Source: Vibrio gallaecicus
GTDB lineage: Bacteria > Pseudomonadota > Gammaproteobacteria > Enterobacterales > Vibrionaceae
DNA length: 64,000 nt
Direction of reading: 5' to 3'
NCBI RefSeq assembly: GCF_024347495.1
Contig: NZ_AP025490.1
Location: 3,100,001-3,164,000, forward strand
The number at the start of each line of letters is the position of its first letter. The first letter of the stretch is position 1. A program made the position numbers and the translations under genes. Shown here piece after piece: positions 46,435-55,134 of the stretch. Under the pieces are notes generated by a model. It was given only the letters and a program-made list of their open reading frames with translations, had not been told where the DNA came from and made no database searches.

Positions 46435-46755
46435 CTAGCCAGTAATCACGGGTAATTCAGCTCGATGCCATGCTTCAAAGCCACCATCGACACTGTATAC
46501 CTCTTCAAAACCTTGATTCACTAAATATTGAGCGGCACCTTGGCTGCTGATCCCGTGATAGCACATCACTAAAACCGGTTGTTCAAACTCTACCTCATCC
46601 ATGAATGAGACCATAGTATCGTTCGTCAAATGATATGCAGTTTCCGGGTGAGCAACAGCAAAAGATTGTGGGTCTCTAATATCCACTAGCCTTGCTTCTT
46701 TTTGCTGAATCAAAGCTTGCGCACCTTGAACATCGATATGCTTAAATTGGTCCAT
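46435..46755 (-). CDS. glpE: Thiosulfate sulfurtransferase GlpE
   Basis: A single-domain rhodanese that moves sulfane sulfur from thiosulfate to acceptors such as cyanide or thioredoxin. 106 residues (E. coli 108). The active-site loop is CYHGISS, with persulfide-forming Cys65. Asp25-x-R-Asp28 (DIRD) is the conserved rhodanese start. It is first in an operon with glpG. Confidence 0.95.
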   Translation of the reverse strand: MDQFKHIDVQGAQALIQQKEARLVDIRDPQSFAVAHPETAYHLTNDTMVSFMDEVEFEQPVLVMCYHGISSQGAAQYLVNQGFEEVYSVDGGFEAWHRAELPVITG

Positions 46756-47104
46756 TACCTTCTCTTTTATGACTATTTTTATTTGCTGCCATTGTAACCT
46801 ATCCCAAGACGAACATTCACATCCAGTTATTAAGGTTATCCACCAATGATCACTTTTCCATCATTTGTGGATAAAACTGTGGATTGCGTGAATAAAGTGT
46901 CTTTCTTAAAATAGATCCACTAGATGTAGTAATGATCCTGATCTAACTGTGAGTTAATAGAAACATATCCCCACGAGAAAAATAGCTCTCTAGCCTTATA
47001 ACACCCTGCTTTTCGACAAGTGATGAATAAACTTCTCACAGAGTTATCCACATTTTTATTGGAATAATATCGATCACTTCTGTTACTTTTGCGATCCAAA
47101 TAAA
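46756..47104. other. rpoH-glpE intergenic region with DnaA boxes
   Basis: About 350 bp without a gene but with two perfect DnaA boxes (TTATCCACA): 46866-46874 on the minus strand and 47044-47052 on the plus strand. Two near matches are at 46836-46844 (TTATCCACC) and 46878-46886 (CAATCCACA on the minus strand). Their orientation is mixed. It also holds the promoter for glpE. Confidence 0.75.
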
Positions 47105-47132
47105 AAAGCCGAGATCTCTCGATCTCGGCTTT
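47105..47132 (-). terminator. Terminator of rpoH
   Basis: Perfect 12-bp stem AAAGCCGAGATC/GATCTCGGCTTT (47105-47116 with 47121-47132); on the minus strand it runs into TTTTTTATTT. Confidence 0.92.
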
Positions 47133-47174
47133 ATATAAAACTATACGCACTAAGTGCATGTCATGCGAAAAAGG

Positions 47175-48029
47175 CTAAAAGTCGCCTACTGCTTGTTTAA
47201 GCTTTTTCATCGCATTTTTTTCTAGCTGACGAACACGCTCTGCTGAAATACCGTAAGTATCCGCAAGGTCTTGAAGTGTTGACTTCTCATCATCCAACCA
47301 ACGAGAACGCACAATATGCTGGCTTCTATCATCTAAGCTTGCTAACGCTAAGCCTAAACGATTATTCGTGTGTGATTCCCAGTTCGCAGCTTCAACTGTA
47401 TCAGCTACATCAGACGCTTTATCTTCTAAGTAGTAAACAGGAGCGGTATACGCCGAACTTGAGTCATCATCATCCATTGGAGCTTCGAATGTAGCATCTT
47501 GCGCAGCAAGGCGAGATTCCATCTCTCGAACCTCAGAAGGTTCAACACCTAACTCGCGAGCAACCGTTTCAACTTCACCATTATTGAACCAACCTAAACG
47601 CTTTTTAGACTTACGTAGGTTGAAGAACAATTTACGTTGAGCTTTTGTCGTTGCGATCTTAACGATACGCCAGTTACGTAATACATACTCGTGGATTTCA
47701 GCTTTGATCCAGTGAACAGCGAAAGAAACAAGTCGGACACCAACTTCAGGATTAAAGCGTTTAACCGCCTTCATCAAGCCGATATTACCCTCTTGAACAA
47801 GGTCTGCCATTGGTAACCCGTAACCAGAGTAACCTCTCGCTACGTGCACAACGAACCTCAAGTGAGAAAGGATCAAGCCTTTCGCGGCATCAATCTCACC
47901 TTTGTAATGTAGTCTTTCTGCAAGTTCACGTTCCTCTTCAGGTTTCAGCATTGGGTAGCTGTTCGCTGAACGGATATAGCTGTCTAAACTATCTTGTGTA
48001 ACTAGAGACATTTGATACGCGTTTGCCAT
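47175..48029 (-). CDS. rpoH: RNA polymerase sigma-32, heat-shock sigma factor
   Basis: Directs RNA polymerase to heat-shock promoters. From the ATG at 48029 it has 284 residues, the length of E. coli RpoH. Region 2 reads [20 protein letters not shown] with [20 protein letters not shown], the RpoH-specific box QRKLFFNLR is at 131-139, and region 4 ends with [28 protein letters not shown]. The frame extends five codons upstream, but AGGA sits just before this ATG. The gene lies beside ftsX, as in E. coli. Confidence 0.97.
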   Translation of the reverse strand: MANAYQMSLVTQDSLDSYIRSANSYPMLKPEEERELAERLHYKGEIDAAKGLILSHLRFVVHVARGYSGYGLPMADLVQEGNIGLMKAVKRFNPEVGVRLVSFAVHWIKAEIHEYVLRNWRIVKIATTKAQRKLFFNLRKSKKRLGWFNNGEVETVARELGVEPSEVREMESRLAAQDATFEAPMDDDDSSSAYTAPVYYLEDKASDVADTVEAANWESHTNNRLGLALASLDDRSQHIVRSRWLDDEKSTLQDLADTYGISAERVRQLEKNAMKKLKQAVGDF

Positions 48030-48124
48030 TCGGTTCCTCATCAATCGCTGATCTGGAGTATTTTTGCTATTAAAACCCGCTAATCTTGAACCTAAAATGA
48101 ACAGGATTCAAGGAGGGGGAAGTT

Positions 48125-48152
48125 ATTATGCATAATCATTTCGTCTATACAA
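48125..48152 (-). promoter_or_regulatory. Candidate promoter of rpoH
   Basis: Minus-strand TTGTAT (48147-48152), 16-bp spacer, CATAAT (48125-48130). Other overlapping hexamers are possible, and heat-shock sigma sites were not resolved. Confidence 0.45.
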
Positions 48153-48206
48153 GGCAATTACTGGGTAATACTTGCCTATTTTTTGTCTAAATATGACCGC
48201 ATTCAA

Positions 48207-49181
48207 CTAAACTGGTTCAATTTCTTTTAGGTGTCGCTGTGCTGAAAGACGAGCTGCGATACTGCCTAACAAGGTGCCCACTATTAATAGCAATAGGGAT
48301 TCATCCCAGCTGAGTCCAATCAATCTAAAGTGGCTATCGTATAACTGAGCCAACTCGTCCACCGCACCATTCAGTAATATCGTAATTAATGCTGTCATTA
48401 CCCATGCCGCCACAGCGCCAAGTACACCAAACCACATACCTGAATAAAGATAAGGGCGCAAAATGAAGCTGTCCGTTGCACCAATTAACTTCATGGTTTG
48501 AATTTCTTCTTTTCGTGCCAGAACATTAAAGCGCAGCGTATTACCAATAATTAAGAATACTGCTCCAAGCATCAGTAATGTCAGAGTGATGACGATAACC
48601 GCAGCTAATGCTTTAATGGCATCAAGCCTTGCTAACCAATCTTCATCCAATCGAACATCTGTAATAGAAGGCTGTTGTTTAATTTTGCTCGATATACTTT
48701 TTGTTGCTGAATTATCTTCAACACTTGGTGTAATAACTAAAACACCAGGCAGAGAATAATCATCCAACAACGATAATGCGTCATCAAAGCCGGAATATTG
48801 GCTTAGTTCTTCTAAGCCCTGTTGCGGAGAAATATACTCAACTAGCGCAACCTGTTCCCAACTTTCGATTTCATCTTTCAACACCATGACTCTTGGCTCT
48901 GGTGTACCCTCTTCTATATAAGCACTGATTTGTGACGGGCTTGCGACATCTTTTGCGACTTCGCTGATATTTTTTCCCAATAGATACAAACAAGCGGGCA
49001 TCGCCAGTGCCATTGAAATAACGGCAAGTGTTAAAATGTTACCAATTGGTCTCTTCCATAATTCTGAAAAAGAGGATTTTGCTTGTTTTAGGTGGATTCT
49101 AAAAAAGCCATCACTCGCAGGTCGATTATTGGCTCTGCTCGCTTTCGGTGCCGGCTTTTTGAGACGTTTGTTACCTGCCAT
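48207..49181 (-). CDS. ftsX: Cell division ABC-transporter-like protein FtsX
   Basis: With FtsE it forms a divisome complex that activates periplasmic peptidoglycan amidase regulators. About 324 residues from the ATG at 49181. A basic cytoplasmic N-terminus is followed by a first helix (ILTLAVISMALAMPACLYLL), a periplasmic domain and three C-terminal helices, in the FtsX arrangement. This ATG overlaps the ftsE stop by 11 bp and is preceded by GAGG, favouring it over the start five codons upstream. Confidence 0.95.
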   Translation of the reverse strand: MAGNKRLKKPAPKASRANNRPASDGFFRIHLKQAKSSFSELWKRPIGNILTLAVISMALAMPACLYLLGKNISEVAKDVASPSQISAYIEEGTPEPRVMVLKDEIESWEQVALVEYISPQQGLEELSQYSGFDDALSLLDDYSLPGVLVITPSVEDNSATKSISSKIKQQPSITDVRLDEDWLARLDAIKALAAVIVITLTLLMLGAVFLIIGNTLRFNVLARKEEIQTMKLIGATDSFILRPYLYSGMWFGVLGAVAAWVMTALITILLNGAVDELAQLYDSHFRLIGLSWDESLLLLIVGTLLGSIAARLSAQRHLKEIEPV

Positions 49182-49845
49182 AATCTTCAACCTCACTCAA
49201 GAAGCCTTGGTTCAGCTCAAGATGGCGATATTGAGGGCGAGTATTCACTAACCCCACGTCATGTGTAGCTAAAAGAATAGTGACACCCGCACGGTTGAAC
49301 TCTTCAAAAAGTCGTAAGACTCGATTCGAAAGCTCTGGATCTAAGTTGCCGGTAGGCTCATCAGCTAAAAGTAATGTTGGGCGGTTTACCACAGCACGCG
49401 CAATACCGACTCGCTGCTGCTCACCACCAGAAAGTTGGCTAGGTAAACAACGGGCTTTATCCAATAGATCGGTTTTATCTAGTGCCGCATTGACCCTACG
49501 TTTAATCTCACTTTCTGAGATAGACTCAATACGCATAGGCAGTGCAACATTGTCAAAAATAGAACGATCCATCAGCAGCCGGTGGTCTTGAAAAACAATA
49601 CCGATATTGCGGCGTAAGAACGGAATATCTTTAGAGGGGATACGAGTGATATCGTGATCGTTAAAACGAATTTTTCCATCGGTTGGGCGTTCAATCGCAC
49701 AGATCAATTTCAACAAGGTACTTTTACCCGCCCCTGAGTGACCACCTAAAAAAGCCATTTCACCACGTCGAAGGTGAAAATCCACTTTTTGTAACGCTTG
49801 GCGCCCGCCTCGATAGGCTTTGCTCACTTGCTGAAATTTGATCAC
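49171..49845 (-). CDS. ftsE: Cell division ATP-binding protein FtsE
   Basis: ABC ATPase partner of FtsX. 224 residues with Walker A GHSGAGKST at 35-43, Q-loop in VFQDHRLL, signature LSGGEQQR at 138-145 and Walker B LLLADE at 158-163, followed by the switch histidine in ATHD. The gene lies between ftsY (90 bp upstream) and ftsX (overlapping), the conserved ftsYEX operon. Confidence 0.97.
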   Translation of the reverse strand: MIKFQQVSKAYRGGRQALQKVDFHLRRGEMAFLGGHSGAGKSTLLKLICAIERPTDGKIRFNDHDITRIPSKDIPFLRRNIGIVFQDHRLLMDRSIFDNVALPMRIESISESEIKRRVNAALDKTDLLDKARCLPSQLSGGEQQRVGIARAVVNRPTLLLADEPTGNLDPELSNRVLRLFEEFNRAGVTILLATHDVGLVNTRPQYRHLELNQGFLSEVEDYGR

Positions 49846-49935
49846 CGAACATTCCTCTTACGATCACTAATATCAAATTTAAATCGTAGTACTTTAACGT
49901 TTAAAACACTTTACTACGTAAACTCACGGCAAGAA

Positions 49936-51165
49936 TTATTCTTCTCGGCTGAATAACGCTTCGATGAAATCTTGAGATTCAAACGGACGTAAATCATCGA
50001 TACCTTCACCCACTCCAATAAAACGAATTGGAATTTGGAATTGATCTGCAATAGAGAAGATAACGCCACCTTTTGCCGTTCCATCCAGTTTAGTCAACGT
50101 AATCCCAGTTACTGGCGCAACTTCACTGAATAGCTTCGCTTGGCTAATCGCATTTTGACCGGTACCGGCATCTAATGTCAGCATAATTTCATGTGGTGCT
50201 GAATCATCAATTTTTTTCATTACGCGAACAATCTTGCGCAATTCTTCCATCAAGTTGCTCTTGTTTTGCAAGCGACCCGCAGTATCTGCGATAACCACAT
50301 CAACACCACGCGCTTTAGCAGCTTCAATCGCATCATAAATTACAGAAGCACTGTCAGCACCCGTGTGTTGAGCGATAACAGGAACATCATTACGTTCGCC
50401 CCACACTTGTAATTGCTCAACTGCGGCTGCACGGAATGTATCACCCGCAGCAAGCATGACTTTCTTGCCTTCGCTTTGGAACTGCTTCGCTAGCTTACCA
50501 ATAGTGGTCGTTTTACCGACACCGTTCACACCCACCATTAAAATAACGTAAGGCGTTTTCGTTGTATCCACAACCAGTGGCTGCTCTACTTGGCTTAAAA
50601 TTTCAGCCATCTCTTCTTTTAACAGACCGTATAACGCCTCGCCATCTTTCAAATCTTGGCGAGTTGCTTTATCTGTTAAGTTTTCAATAATTTTTACGGT
50701 TGTTGGCATACCAACATCAGCAATCAATAGCTGCTCTTCCAGCTCTTCAAAAAGATCTTCATCAATCTCTTTGCCTTTGAATAGACCAAAGAAGCCAGCA
50801 CCAATATTTGCTTTAGTACGGCTTAAGCTACGCTTTAATCGTGTGAAAAAGCTTTCTGTAGGTTTTTCTTGTTCTTGAACACGAGGAACAACTGGTGCTT
50901 CTGCTTCTGCTTCTGCTTCTGCTAGCTCAGTGTTAGGTTCTTGTTCCTGAATTTCTTCCAGGTTCGCTTCTATTTCCTGATCAGCTTCTGATTTCTCAAC
51001 CTGTTTTTGTTGCTCTGATTCAACTTGAGACTCTTCTGTTTCAACAGCCTCTTTTTCTATTTCTGCAGGTTGTTCTGCTTTTGATTCGTTTTGCGTTTGT
51101 GGGCTTTGTTCTTCTTCACCAAAGCCAAGCCACGATAATAAACCGCGCTTCTTTTTTTCCGCCAT
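49936..51165 (-). CDS. ftsY: Signal recognition particle receptor FtsY
   Basis: SRP receptor GTPase that targets membrane proteins to the translocon. 409 residues: a basic N-terminus (KKKRGLLSWLGF), a long acidic A domain to about 105 with an AEAEAEAEA run, then the NG domain. G1 is GVNGVGKTT at 212-220, followed by DTFRAAAVEQL, DTAGRLQNK, TKLDGTAKGG and GVGEGIDDLRPF. It is first gene of ftsYEX and divergent from rsmD. Confidence 0.97.
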   Translation of the reverse strand: MAEKKKRGLLSWLGFGEEEQSPQTQNESKAEQPAEIEKEAVETEESQVESEQQKQVEKSEADQEIEANLEEIQEQEPNTELAEAEAEAEAPVVPRVQEQEKPTESFFTRLKRSLSRTKANIGAGFFGLFKGKEIDEDLFEELEEQLLIADVGMPTTVKIIENLTDKATRQDLKDGEALYGLLKEEMAEILSQVEQPLVVDTTKTPYVILMVGVNGVGKTTTIGKLAKQFQSEGKKVMLAAGDTFRAAAVEQLQVWGERNDVPVIAQHTGADSASVIYDAIEAAKARGVDVVIADTAGRLQNKSNLMEELRKIVRVMKKIDDSAPHEIMLTLDAGTGQNAISQAKLFSEVAPVTGITLTKLDGTAKGGVIFSIADQFQIPIRFIGVGEGIDDLRPFESQDFIEALFSREE

Positions 51166-51395
51166 CAGAGGGGTTCCCTAGATCTACTTATTAACTTTAT
51201 TGACTAATACACGCGACTCTTTACGCTACCTATACAATTCGTATTTTGCATAAGCGAATAGTAAAGAAAAATGACAAAGCAGTGATAACTTTTCGTTTAG
51301 CTTGCTACACTTTGTCATTGCAAATTTATTTAATACCCGAGCCAAATTAAATTTGGGCTCGGTATAGTATCACTTTATTAGCGGTCAAAAAATCT

Positions 51396-52010
51396 ATGGT
51401 AAGACGTCGCCAGCAAAACACATCACAAAAAAAGCCATCAGGTGGCTTTGTTCGAATCATTAGTGGCTCTTGGAGAGGAAGAAAGCTTCCGGTTCATGAC
51501 TTGGAAGGGTTACGACCAACCATTGATCGAGTTAAAGAAACGCTTTTCAATTGGTTAGCTCAAGAAGTACCTCATTCTACCTGCTTAGACGTTTTCTCTG
51601 GTTCTGGCGGCTTAGGCTTTGAGGCGGCTTCACGCCAAGCCAAGCTTGTCACTTTACTAGAAATGAACCCAAAGGCAGCAAAGCAACTGTCGGATAATGC
51701 GAAAGAATTGAAAGCAGACAATATTAATGTTGTGAATACTGATGCGCTTTCTTACCTTCGTAATCAAGGTACGCCACACGATCTAGTGTTTATCGATCCA
51801 CCTTTCCGTAAAGGCTTACTCGCAGAAACAGTTCAACTACTTGAGAGTAATGGCTGGCTCACTGATGATGCCATCATCTACGTGGAAACAGAAAAAGAGC
51901 TCGCATTAGAATCCATGCCGGAAAACTGGGAACTGTACCGAGATAAAACAACCGGTCAATCTAGCTATCGATTGTTCAATAGAACGCTCGTTGAATCCGA
52001 AGAATCATAA
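51396..52010 (+). CDS. rsmD: 16S rRNA (guanine-966 N2)-methyltransferase
   Basis: Methylates G966 of 16S rRNA in the assembled small subunit. 204 residues (E. coli 198). RIISGSWRGRKLP and LRPTIDRVKETLFNWL lead into SAM motif DVFSGSGGLGFEA (65-77) and catalytic DPPF at 134-137. It is divergent from ftsY and followed 19 bp later by a YhhL-like gene, the E. coli rsmD-yhhL order. Confidence 0.96.
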   Translation: MVRRRQQNTSQKKPSGGFVRIISGSWRGRKLPVHDLEGLRPTIDRVKETLFNWLAQEVPHSTCLDVFSGSGGLGFEAASRQAKLVTLLEMNPKAAKQLSDNAKELKADNINVVNTDALSYLRNQGTPHDLVFIDPPFRKGLLAETVQLLESNGWLTDDAIIYVETEKELALESMPENWELYRDKTTGQSSYRLFNRTLVESEES

Positions 52011-52029
52011 AAATAGATAGGGCAACAGA

Positions 52030-52296
52030 ATGAAAATATTGCTTACCTTAGCCAAAGCGGCGATTGCTTTTGTTTGGCTAGTTTTAATCATCAATATATT
52101 TAACCCTTTCCCAGGTAACTCAGCGATTGCGCTATACATCATGACGGCATTTTTGTTCTTCATGCATGGGTTGCAGATGTTGATTTTCATTGGAGCGTTT
52201 GGCGACAAGATATCGATGAGTCGTTGGGAAAAGTGGTCAATTCTTATTTTCGGTATTTTTGCTTTGCTTGATATCCGACGCAAGCACATGATGTAA
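52030..52296 (+). CDS. yhhL: YhhL-family small membrane protein (DUF1145)
   Basis: An 88-residue protein with two or three hydrophobic helices (about 3-22, 28-60) and a basic C-terminus. Size, composition (NPFPG, FFMHGLQ) and its place right after rsmD identify it as DUF1145/YhhL. The function is unknown. It is probably translated from the rsmD transcript, with a terminator 50 bp further on. Confidence 0.88.
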   Translation: MKILLTLAKAAIAFVWLVLIINIFNPFPGNSAIALYIMTAFLFFMHGLQMLIFIGAFGDKISMSRWEKWSILIFGIFALLDIRRKHMM

Positions 52297-52349
52297 CACT
52301 ATTCGTGGAAAACTATTTAAGGTAGCCAACGCCTTATTTAGGGGACACA

Positions 52350-52379
52350 AAAAAGGCAGCTCACTTGAGCTGCCTTTTT
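52350..52379. terminator. Bidirectional terminator between yhhL and yhgN
   Basis: Perfect 14-bp inverted repeat (52350-52363 with 52366-52379, core GGCAGCTCA) with A5 and T5 flanks. Confidence 0.92.
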
Positions 52380-52401
52380 GTTTGTTCAATTCGCGTAAGA
52401 A

Positions 52402-52986
52402 CTATCCAAGATAACCCTTCACGCCGTCTAGGAACATCTGAGTCGAGATCATTACTAGTAGCAAGCCCATCAAACGCTCTATCGCCTTCAAGCCTCTTTC
52501 TCCTAGAACTCGTAGGAAGAAGCCATTAAACATCAAGATAAAGAAAGTCGCGCCCCACGCTAGCATCACTGCTCCAGAGAGCTCTAACATGTTATCCGGG
52601 TGCTGCGTCGAAAGCAGAATCAGTGCAGCAATCACCGATGGACCCGCAATCATAGGAATTGCCATTGGCACGATAAACGGTTCTTCACCAGCCGCTAACC
52701 CAGTAATGCTGCCGGCGCTTGGGAAGATCATCTTAATGGCAATAATGAATAGAATTATGCCGCCAGAAATACTTAAAGTTTCAGGCTGAACATGTAAGAA
52801 GTTCATGATGCTTTGACCTGCGAACAAAAATAGCAGCAGGATTATAAGTGCAAAGATTAGCTCTCGAACGAGAACAATACGACGACGCTTCGGGTCTATA
52901 TGCTTAAGGATAGAAAGGACGATTGGGAGGTTACCAAGCGGATCCATAATAAGAAACAGCATGGTAGCTGCGGATAAGATTTCCAT
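52402..52986 (-). CDS. yhgN: MarC-family inner-membrane protein YhgN
   Basis: A 194-residue protein with six hydrophobic helices. The blocks LIMDPLGNLPI, GGIILFIIAIKMIFP, GEEPFIVPMAIPMIAGPS and ERLMGLLLVMISTQMFLDG match E. coli YhgN (197 aa) closely. MarC-family proteins were once thought to be antibiotic transporters; no transport substrate is established. It is convergent with yhhL. Confidence 0.94.
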   Translation of the reverse strand: MEILSAATMLFLIMDPLGNLPIVLSILKHIDPKRRRIVLVRELIFALIILLLFLFAGQSIMNFLHVQPETLSISGGIILFIIAIKMIFPSAGSITGLAAGEEPFIVPMAIPMIAGPSVIAALILLSTQHPDNMLELSGAVMLAWGATFFILMFNGFFLRVLGERGLKAIERLMGLLLVMISTQMFLDGVKGYLG

Positions 52987-53125
52987 AAGTTTGTCTCGAA
53001 AAGCGAAGTTGCGCGGAGTATAGCAGCCTCAATCTCGCTTTTCGAACTCTAGATACACTATTATTTCAGAGATTATAAAACAAAAAAATCAAAGTATATC
53101 AACGAACTAGTACGCAATAAGAAAC

Positions 53126-53362
53126 TTAATGACTGCATACACGATGGGTATTTGTACTTAGCTTGTCACCAACTAACACCACTTTTTCCATCTTAAGAAA
53201 GAAGGTTAATAAACGGTCTAAATCTAAGTCGTTGAGTTTACAAGTATGAAAGCGTGCATCCTCTCCATATTGCTCTGCCAATACTGCTTCCAGTTCTTCT
53301 CGGGTCAGAGGGGTTTCATTCAGCAGGTTTAAAACACTATGGGCATGAATTTCAGTTGTCAT
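53126..53362 (-). CDS. YecH-family metal-binding-like protein (DUF2492)
   Basis: A 78-residue protein: IHAHSVLNLL near the N-terminus, ARFHTCKLNDLDLDRLLTFF in the middle and the C-terminal RVCSH. The spaced His and Cys residues (HAH, HTC, CSH) match E. coli YecH and suggest a metal site. The function is unknown. It stands alone, between convergent or unrelated genes. Confidence 0.88.
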   Translation of the reverse strand: MTTEIHAHSVLNLLNETPLTREELEAVLAEQYGEDARFHTCKLNDLDLDRLLTFFLKMEKVVLVGDKLSTNTHRVCSH

Positions 53363-53590
53363 CTTATAAGTCTCATTTTAATCAACGAAGACCTAGAATA
53401 CTGATGTATGAAAAAAGCAGTTTGATACTAAACAGGATTTATTTAATTAACTGCGTACCTGACTCCGCTACGCGATTTAAATAACGCCTACTCAAAATAG
53501 AGACTGTTAGGCAGCGCAAGAAAAATAATTACGAACCATACTAGTCATGAATTTAACAAGCAAAGCCGTAAATGAGTAACGAGCTAGCAG

Positions 53591-54211
53591 TTAAAGAACC
53601 AGAGACGAGACTATTAGCCCATGAGCTAAGAAGTAACTGCCCGTGACCCAAACATAGGAACGGCGAATCGGGCTGCGATAGCTATTCAGTGCATAGGCAA
53701 GAGCTGAAAGCAGTAATACACACGCACCAACAAAACCAATACCACTCGCTAGCGTTGGTGAGGTTAACCACACTTCTCCTGACGCCCAAGACAGTTGAAT
53801 AAGCATGATGCCCATAATAACGACTGGGAATACCAGTTTATCTAGCTGAGGAAGCAATAAAAAGAAAGCAACAATACTTGCGGCAAGCAATAAGGCAAAT
53901 AGCCACCAAACCATCTCTCCGGACAATTGAAGCCAAAATGCTTTGCTGTAACAAAACTGGGCAACAAGGAAGCAAATGAAATGAAAGGTACGTTTTCGCT
54001 TTAAGGTATGCAAAGTATCAGCAAGTGCGGACACCGCTAAACCGCCCACAATCCAATATGTATACTCATAGATAGAAGCCTGAGTCATAGCAATGATGAT
54101 CAGTAAGGCAAAGGTAAAGATTTTATACAGTAAGGACTGAGCGATAAACCCATGTTTCGTACCTGATACAGCTCCAATACTTGCTAATGAAACCGCCAAC
54201 CAACTCCACAT
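53591..54211 (-). CDS. YhhN/TMEM86-family membrane protein (lysoplasmalogenase-like)
   Basis: A 206-residue protein with about seven or eight hydrophobic helices. ALADTLHTL, HFICFLVAQFCYSKAF and YFLAHGLIVSSLVL fit the YhhN family, whose animal members hydrolyse lysoplasmalogens. Conserved acidic and His residues sit at helix ends (Asp in ALADTLH, His in FHFICF). Bacterial function is little known. E. coli yhhN lies near yhhL and yhhM, relatives of which are also in this window. Confidence 0.82.
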   Translation of the reverse strand: MWSWLAVSLASIGAVSGTKHGFIAQSLLYKIFTFALLIIIAMTQASIYEYTYWIVGGLAVSALADTLHTLKRKRTFHFICFLVAQFCYSKAFWLQLSGEMVWWLFALLLAASIVAFFLLLPQLDKLVFPVVIMGIMLIQLSWASGEVWLTSPTLASGIGFVGACVLLLSALAYALNSYRSPIRRSYVWVTGSYFLAHGLIVSSLVL

Positions 54212-54917
54212 ACGCTTACCTTATTACTACAAATCGCGGTCAGTCTAGGCACACTGGCTTTGATGTAAAGAGCCAGCACTTCAAAATTGGATCTTGATTA
54301 CGGTTCCACTAAAAAGCTACGGCAAAAATTAGATAAGAGGATTTAATAAGGAACTATTCTAGTTTCCTGACCTTGACCACTTTATGTCAATTATTCACCG
54401 CGAGACCGATTTCAACCTTCAGAGTCTACAAACTTTACGTTCGCTATTAATCATCCTCTCGAAAACCTTTACACAAAAAACATTTAAACTGGAAAAAAAT
54501 TAAGAGACAAAGAAATATAAAACAACAACTTAAAAATAAAAATCACAACTTATAAAGTTAATAGCACTCATAACTTCACCAATCATTCAAACCAACGAAA
54601 TTTAAATTAAATATCTTAATAATTACCAAAGTTATGCTCCGATGAACGAAAACCCCACATACAAAGCCATCAAAAACCAACAAACAAGCCTCAGTGCAAA
54701 ATCCCAAACCATGAAATCCATTAATACACTTTAACAACTATTAACATTATTCATTACATTGAAAATTACATTAATTTCATATACTTAAAAAAACAAAGCT
54801 CAATTAAAAAGCACTTAGATCGATTAGCGACCACACCAAAACAATATCTAAACATGGGCAAAATAACCTAGTTTTAGCCAACTTTAATGCTACTTTTGGA
54901 AGCTTCAAAAGTAATAC
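54212..54917. other. AT-rich intergenic region
   Basis: About 700 bp, markedly A/T rich between roughly 54470 and 54800, with no open frame of note. I see no gene, tRNA or clear repeat. It could be bound by a nucleoid protein such as H-NS. Confidence 0.5.
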
Positions 54918-54947
54918 TTGAATAAACACCAAAAACAGTGCTATTCT
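54918..54947 (+). promoter_or_regulatory. Candidate promoter of the 26-residue peptide gene
   Basis: TTGAAT (54918-54923), 18-bp spacer, TATTCT (54942-54947), about 40 bp before the ribosome site. Confidence 0.5.
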
Positions 54948-54988
54948 AATAAGCATAAAGAGTATCAACCAAATCAAGGGGCAGTGTT

Positions 54989-55069
54989 ATGATTTCTTCT
55001 TCACAAAAACAAGGGCTTGTAATGATCGCAGTAGTTGTTGGCCTAATGACACTGCCGATGATGTACTAA
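54989..55069 (+). CDS. Small hydrophobic peptide of 26 residues, unknown
   Basis: A short gene with a ribosome site AAGGGG (54976-54981) seven bases before the ATG, a candidate promoter upstream and a strong intrinsic terminator 22 bp after the stop. The product starts MISSSQKQG and then has one hydrophobic segment (about residues 10-26) rich in Val, Leu and Met, ending PMMY. It would be a single-span membrane peptide. I recognise no family. The compact promoter-SD-ORF-terminator unit is the main argument that it is real. Confidence 0.65.
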   Translation: MISSSQKQGLVMIAVVVGLMTLPMMY

Positions 55070-55091
55070 GCAACTTATAAAGTTACTAAAG

Positions 55092-55119
55092 AAAAAGGGA
55101 CGCTAATGCGTCCCTTTTT
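55092..55119. terminator. Terminator after the 26-residue peptide gene
   Basis: Perfect 12-bp stem AAAAAGGGACGC/GCGTCCCTTTTT (55092-55103 with 55108-55119), loop TAAT. It probably also ends the convergent gene at 55135. Confidence 0.92.
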
Positions 55120-55134
55120 CTTTATGAAATCGGA

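Noticed and set aside
46920..47159. 79-codon minus-strand frame between rpoH and glpE
   Set aside because: It runs over the rpoH terminator and DnaA boxes, has no ribosome site and resembles no family.
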